From positions 248,001-312,000 of the forward strand of contig JBEWZL010000084.1 of assembly GCA_045837725.1 (NCBI GenBank): DNA of 64,000 nucleotides. Reading direction: 5' to 3'. Below the pieces are notes generated by a model that ran no database searches, was not told the origin of the DNA, and saw only the letters and a program-made list of their open reading frames with translations. Shown here piece after piece: positions 61,939-64,000 of the stretch. Each line of letters opens with the position of its first letter. Within the stretch, counting starts at the first letter, position 1. Source of the DNA: Vermamoeba vermiformis. Its lineage: Eukaryota > Tubulinea > Echinamoebida. The translations under genes and the position numbers were made by a program.

Positions 61939-64000
61939 ATGTGGCGTTCTCTGACGAACATAGCCAAAGTAGTTGCTAAACCGAGTAAAAATGCCAAGAT
62001 TTTCAATAATAAGACGCTCTTTAGGCAGAACTCCACGCAGTAAGTCAGATCTTTAAAACTACAAACACAAGAAATTATTTAAAATCTTATAAAATTGTAA
62101 AATAACCTGCGCATATCGGAATACCGATTAAAATATCCCTTTTTAATTTCTCGTAATAACTCTAACTCATAGGGCCGCTCCAAAGAAGAGATCCCTTGCC
62201 AAAGTTTTTGGCTACACCTTAGGCGGTCTTACAGTAGCCACCGGAGCAGGATTATTAGCAGGATCTTTATATGCAGATATGAGCGTGCCTTTATTCACCA
62301 AACACACGGTCAGATTTCTTCGTACCGCTTATGTGGTAAGAGATCGCGCTACGAAAAATTAATTGCTAGCTTTTTTTCAAATTAGATTCGTGATAATTAA
62401 TTACTTTCATCGTTTTATTATAGGGCGCATTGATTTCTTGGGATTACAAGTGGTCTCTTCGAGATATCGAAAGAAAAGATCCGCGGTACATGCCAATCGT
62501 TAATGAAGTAAGATTTTGCCTTTTTTAGCAATTAGTCTTTAATATGAAACATTTATAACCCTATATTTTACTGTTGCAGTTCGAATTTGATATCGATAAG
62601 AAAAGTTAGATCTAACTTTTTTGACAGGTCAATCTAAGAACAGCCAAACGACTGCTGGACTTATGTTATGCAAATAGAGGCATTTATGTTAAAGCTGGAC
62701 AACATTTAGCGTCGTTAAATCAAGTATTGCCGAAAGAATTTACCGACACTATGGCGGTGTTGCAAGACAAGGTAACACTATTAGAATTACCTCATAAGAA
62801 AATGCCATAATTCAATTAAATATAATACTAATTTTCTCGTTAGGCGCAATATCAGCCGTTATCAGCAGTCGAAGAAGTTTTTCGTGAAGATTTTAATCGA
62901 TTGCCAAACGAAATGTAAGTTCAAAATAGTCGAAACGGAAATACTTCCTAATTTAGTAATTGCTTACTATTTTATTAGATTTGCAACGTTTGATCCGGTT
63001 CCGATCGCTGCAGCTTCGCTCGCGCAAGTTCACGTAGCGACTTTAGCTGACGGAAGAAAATGCGCCGTAAAAGTTCAATATCCCGACATATGGCACATGT
63101 TTAGAGGCGACATTAAGACTATAGAGTTCATGGTCAATACTATCGCCTACTTATTCCCCGACTTTCAGTTCTCGTGGATCGTACCTGAGTTCAAAGAATT
63201 TTTGACCGAAGAGTTGGATTTTATTAATGAAGGCAAAAACGCTGAAAAAATTCAAAGTTTTTTCCCGAATAACAAGCAAATTCAGATTCCTAAGATTTAT
63301 TGGGTAAGTATGACGGATCCTTCACTTTTTGCCTTATTAGGCAAGACTACCCGAATCAATCACGTGACGGGCATTCACTGAAATTCGATGTCGCATCGCT
63401 GCAGGTCAATATTTCCTTTTTTGGTTACTATCCGCGAAAATAACTCTATTTTATCATTCATCATAGATTAACATTTCCTTTAATAGAACTACAGTACTAA
63501 ACGAGTCTTAACGATGGAGTTCTGTGAAGGAGTTAAAATCAACGATGTGCAGGGCATTGAGAACATGAAGCTGGACAAGGCTGAAGTCGCTAAACTTTTG
63601 ATCGATTTGTTCAGTGAACAGATTTTCGTGCATGGATTTGTACATAGGCAAGTTTAATCAACCATATTATTTAATTCTCTATTATCGAAAGATCGGTTTT
63701 AAGTACGTTTGTTTGCTCTGGATCCGTCGATGACAAAATGACACGTGTCAATTTTTCTTTACACAAGTCATAGTTTTTAACGTATTTTTGCAATTATAGT
63801 GACCCTCATCCCGGAAATATTCTCGTGGCTCCGTTAGATCCAAACTGGCGAACAAGTAACAAAAAGAACTTGAAGCCTAAGATTATGTTACTCGATCACG
63901 GCCTCTACAAAACGTAAGCGCAAATGACGCCTATTAATAGTATTAATATTAATATTCATATTTAGCCTGCCTAATGAATTGCGTGTTGATTACTGCGAAT
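61939..64000 (+). CDS. ADCK1: ADCK1-type UbiB/ABC1 family atypical kinase (3' end outside window)
   Basis: Nine exons visible. The basic, hydroxylated start (MWRSLTNIAKVVAKPSKNAK) looks like a mitochondrial targeting peptide; a membrane segment follows (VFGYTLGGLTVATGAGLLAG). Family motifs occur in order: GIYVKAGQHLASLNQVLP (KxGQ, the UbiB hallmark), PIAAASLAQVHVA (Ala-rich loop), CAVKVQYPDI, LTEELDFINEGKNAEK, MEFCEGVKINDV, FVHGFVHSDPHPGNILVAP (catalytic loop) and MLLDHGLYKTLPNELRVDYC (metal-binding D). Wording follows human ADCK1 more than ADCK2/5 or COQ8. ADCK1 and yeast Mcp2 act at the inner mitochondrial membrane in lipid homeostasis. Introns carry two recurrent palindromes (62601-62620, 63739-63750). 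Confidence 0.9.
62601..62620. repeat. 20-bp perfect palindrome at an intron 3' end
   Basis: AAAAGTTAGATCTAACTTTT, self-complementary over 20 bases, followed at once by TTGACAG, the 3' splice site of an ADCK1 intron. Confidence 0.75.
63739..63750. repeat. Intronic CACGTG palindrome, 12 bp
   Basis: TGACACGTGTCA in an ADCK1 intron (about 63648-63799), preceded by GACAAAA as in other copies. Confidence 0.75.

Noticed and set aside
1-64000. Virus-derived or LTR elements, CRISPR arrays, bacterial operons
   Set aside because: No reverse transcriptase, capsid-like, integrase or LTR pairs were seen, no spaced direct repeats, and gene structure is eukaryotic throughout.

Overview
This window looks like nuclear DNA of a free-living unicellular eukaryote, most likely an amoeba (Amoebozoa-like). 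The species cannot be fixed from the sequence. Genes sit a few hundred bases apart on both strands. Most are cut by many short introns (about 45-250 nt, GTAAGT-type donors). The AT-rich noncoding DNA contrasts with balanced coding DNA. The protein set fits an amoeba: ankyrin and F-box families, receptor-like kinases, a fungal-type Zn2Cys6 regulator, MTMR14, an F-BAR/SH3 protein, a DEX1-like FG-GAP protein and Cys-rich secreted proteins. I see no tRNA, rRNA, CRISPR or bacterial operon structure, and no LTR or virus-derived element.

Layout: 1-2831 is the 3' part of NADPH-cytochrome P450 reductase. 3374-7793 encodes a TPR protein with a C-terminal PI3/PI4-kinase-like domain. On the minus strand, 8190-17778 holds a Zn2Cys6 factor, a CBM20-EEP hydrolase, a LONRF-type RING protein and an F-BAR/two-SH3 protein. 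The F-BAR gene is divergent from MTMR14 (18237-22379). An F-box/ankyrin gene (22445-24538, -) is divergent from a DEX1 homologue (24714-28688), which contains an apparent U12-type AT-AC intron. A MAPEG protein follows at 28873. 29606-38663 is a minus-strand run: F-box-like protein, LRR protein, gamma-glutamyltransferase, small secreted protein, second LRR protein. 38747-39927 is a UDP-rhamnose-type epimerase/reductase and 40254-43416 an ankyrin-repeat protein. 43522-48642 (-) holds two unrecognised or F-box-like genes, a Pro/Ala-repeat surface protein and CZIB. A 1039-bp terminal-inverted-repeat element (48664-49702) sits 21 bp upstream of the CZIB start codon. 49815-64000 (+) carries a polyamine-type transporter, a kelch/Ig receptor kinase, two tandem F-box/ankyrin paralogues, a Cys-rich secreted protein and ADCK1 (cut by the window edge).

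Themes: phosphoinositide and membrane biology recurs (PI3K-like kinase, MTMR14, F-BAR), but the genes are mostly unrelated neighbours rather than one pathway. The most unusual signals are the AT-AC intron, a 12-bp CACGTG palindrome recurring inside introns of several unrelated genes, two further recurrent intron motifs, the TIR element at CZIB, the 13-nt CZIB microexon and several uncommon domain fusions. Exon borders given here were read by eye from splice signals, reading frame and family homology; none has transcript support.
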